A stretch of 64,000 nt of DNA, taken from NCBI RefSeq assembly GCF_002943565.1, contig NZ_PJCH01000015.1, forward strand, positions 248,001-312,000, written 5' to 3'. A program made the position numbers and the translations under genes. The notes beneath the pieces were generated by a model, which did not search any database, was not told the DNA's origin, and saw only the letters and a list, made by a program, of their open reading frames with translations. Below are positions 63,075 through 64,000 of the stretch, one piece after another (within the stretch, counting starts at the first letter, position 1; each line of letters opens with the position of its first letter). Source of the DNA: Hyphococcus luteus (GTDB lineage: Bacteria; Pseudomonadota; Alphaproteobacteria; Caulobacterales; Parvularculaceae).

Positions 63075-63190
63075 AAGCGTCAATGAAGTTTTTCGGGCAT
63101 CGAAGGGCGGACCGCATCATAACCCGAACCCGTGGGGAGGATGCAACTTTGGCCGCATCCGCGAAAGCCGGGCCGTTGAGCGCGCGCGAT

Positions 63191-63949
63191 ATGAAGCTGT
63201 GCTTTATCGCAAGCGAAAAACCGGTCGCCCAGGAGACGCTGAAGGACCTCGAGAAACGCTACGGCAATCACGCGGCTGAAAAATGTGACGTGATCGTCGC
63301 CATCGGCGGCGACGGCCACATGCTGGATGTGCTGCGCGCTCACATGAAAGACGGCAAACCGGTCTACGGTTTCAACCGCGGCACGGTCGGTTTCATGATG
63401 AATGACGCAGATGTGACCGGCCTTAAAGAGCGCATCGCCGCCGCGGAGCAGACCGTGATCTATCCGCTCGTCATGAAAGCGACGACGATCGACGGACGCG
63501 TCGAGACCGCCATGGCGATCAACGAAATCTCGCTGTTTCGCGAAACCCGCCAGTCGGCGCGCATCCGCATTTCGATCAACGGCAAGGTGCGCATGGAATC
63601 GCTGACCTGCGACGGGGTCTTGCTGGCGACGCCGGCGGGATCCACAGCCTATAACCTTTCCGCGCATGGGCCGATCCTGCCAATCAGCGCGCATATGCTT
63701 GCGCTGACGCCGATCAGCGCGTTCCGGCCCCGGCGCTGGCGCGGCGCCCTCCTGCCCTTTGACGCGGTCGTCACCTTCGAAGCTCTCGAAAGCGACAAGC
63801 GCCCGGTCTCCGGCGTTGCCGACAATCAGGAAGTGCGCGACGTCGCCAAGGTGGAGGCGTGGGAGAATCGCGATATGGCCATGACGCTTCTGTTCGATCA
63901 TGGCCAGTCTCTCGACGAGCGGATCCTGAGCGAACAGTTCGATTACTGA
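63191..63949 (+). CDS. nadK: NAD kinase
   Basis: 252 residues from ATG 63191 (MKLCFIASEKPVAQETLKDL); the ORF opens at 63083 but homologues start near 63191. ATP-dependent phosphorylation of NAD. VIVAIGGDGHMLDVLRAHM has the GGDG motif, then GFNRGTVGFMMND, ISINGKVRMESLTCDGVLLATPAGSTAYNLSAHGPILPI split around the NE/D-like core, and DKRPVSGVADNQEV. The class-typical compact form (about 250 residues) is kept. Divergent from egtB. Confidence 0.93.
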   Translation: MKLCFIASEKPVAQETLKDLEKRYGNHAAEKCDVIVAIGGDGHMLDVLRAHMKDGKPVYGFNRGTVGFMMNDADVTGLKERIAAAEQTVIYPLVMKATTIDGRVETAMAINEISLFRETRQSARIRISINGKVRMESLTCDGVLLATPAGSTAYNLSAHGPILPISAHMLALTPISAFRPRRWRGALLPFDAVVTFEALESDKRPVSGVADNQEVRDVAKVEAWENRDMAMTLLFDHGQSLDERILSEQFDY

Positions 63950-64000
63950 GACTCCGGCTCAGGCTGGGCCTTGCTAGCCAGGCTCTGAGCCGCATCCCTT

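Overview
The window is a gene-dense, high-GC stretch of an alphaproteobacterial chromosome. Several gene strings typical of the class support this: dgt/erpA divergent with xthA downstream, SPOR-nagZ, lgt-midA-pgeF-prs, ybjN-proC-ubiK, an alphaproteobacterial-type OmpR/EnvZ pair, and a VPLPA-CTERM surface protein. The gene content (valine degradation, CoA racemase, exosortase-type sorting signal, Na+/Ca2+ antiporter) suits an aerobic heterotroph, perhaps of the Hyphomonadales/Parvularculales kind. That placement is inference. No rRNA, CRISPR array, insertion sequence or prophage is visible. There is one tRNA (Thr, TGT).

Layout. 0-4.3 kb: nagZ (cut by the window edge), SPOR protein, dgt and a YqhA-type membrane protein leftward, erpA rightward. 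4.3-8.2 kb: an accessory block between erpA and xthA with an AT-rich DpnI-family restriction gene carrying one in-frame stop and a small overlapping partner, a SnoaL-like lipoprotein, a palindromic repeat cluster, a periplasmic ClpP-like protein, a nitroreductase broken by a small palindrome, and an SRPBCC protein. 8.3-13 kb: xthA, a RecD/Dda-like helicase and a run of small membrane proteins (DUF805, DUF4282, PH, DUF3137). 13.2-18.6 kb: a large hybrid histidine kinase convergent with an Atm1-type ABC exporter. 19-28 kb: a leftward valine-catabolism region (mmsB, HIBYL-CoA hydrolase, acyl-CoA dehydrogenase, mmsA) interleaved with EVE, SDR, VPLPA-CTERM, DedA, encapsulated-ferritin-like, GFA and RidA genes. 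28-31 kb: a class V aminotransferase and two paralogous PAS-like proteins. 30.7-33.6 kb: a 30-residue membrane peptide, Ca2+/Na+ antiporter, pteridine-reductase-like SDR, folB. 33.6-41.3 kb: uvrC and pgsA, separated by a small basic protein, rhlE overlapping an IF-1 gene, and an RnfD-like/DUF2330 pair. 41.3-44.8 kb: a two-component system, proC, ybjN. 45-50 kb: a disrupted exported protein, a structured RNA-like element, ubiK, and the lgt-midA-pgeF-prs run. 50-54 kb: VOC protein, rimK/rimB-type pair, CoA racemase, membrane PAS protein. 54.5-64 kb: aspartate aminotransferase, dps with a clear promoter and palindromic operator, a twin-arginine mini-protein with a GMC oxidoreductase, GT87 transferase, tRNA-Thr, lipoprotein cytochrome c, class II aldolase, egtB and nadK.

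The items most worth a second look are the DpnI-family gene with its single stop codon, the ferritin-like protein lacking an encapsulin tag, the rhlE/infA overlap, the RnfD/DUF2330 pair, the hairpin element beside ubiK, the unlisted 30-residue membrane peptide, and the twin-arginine mini-protein coupled to a GMC oxidoreductase. I found no multi-gene system that I can firmly call new.
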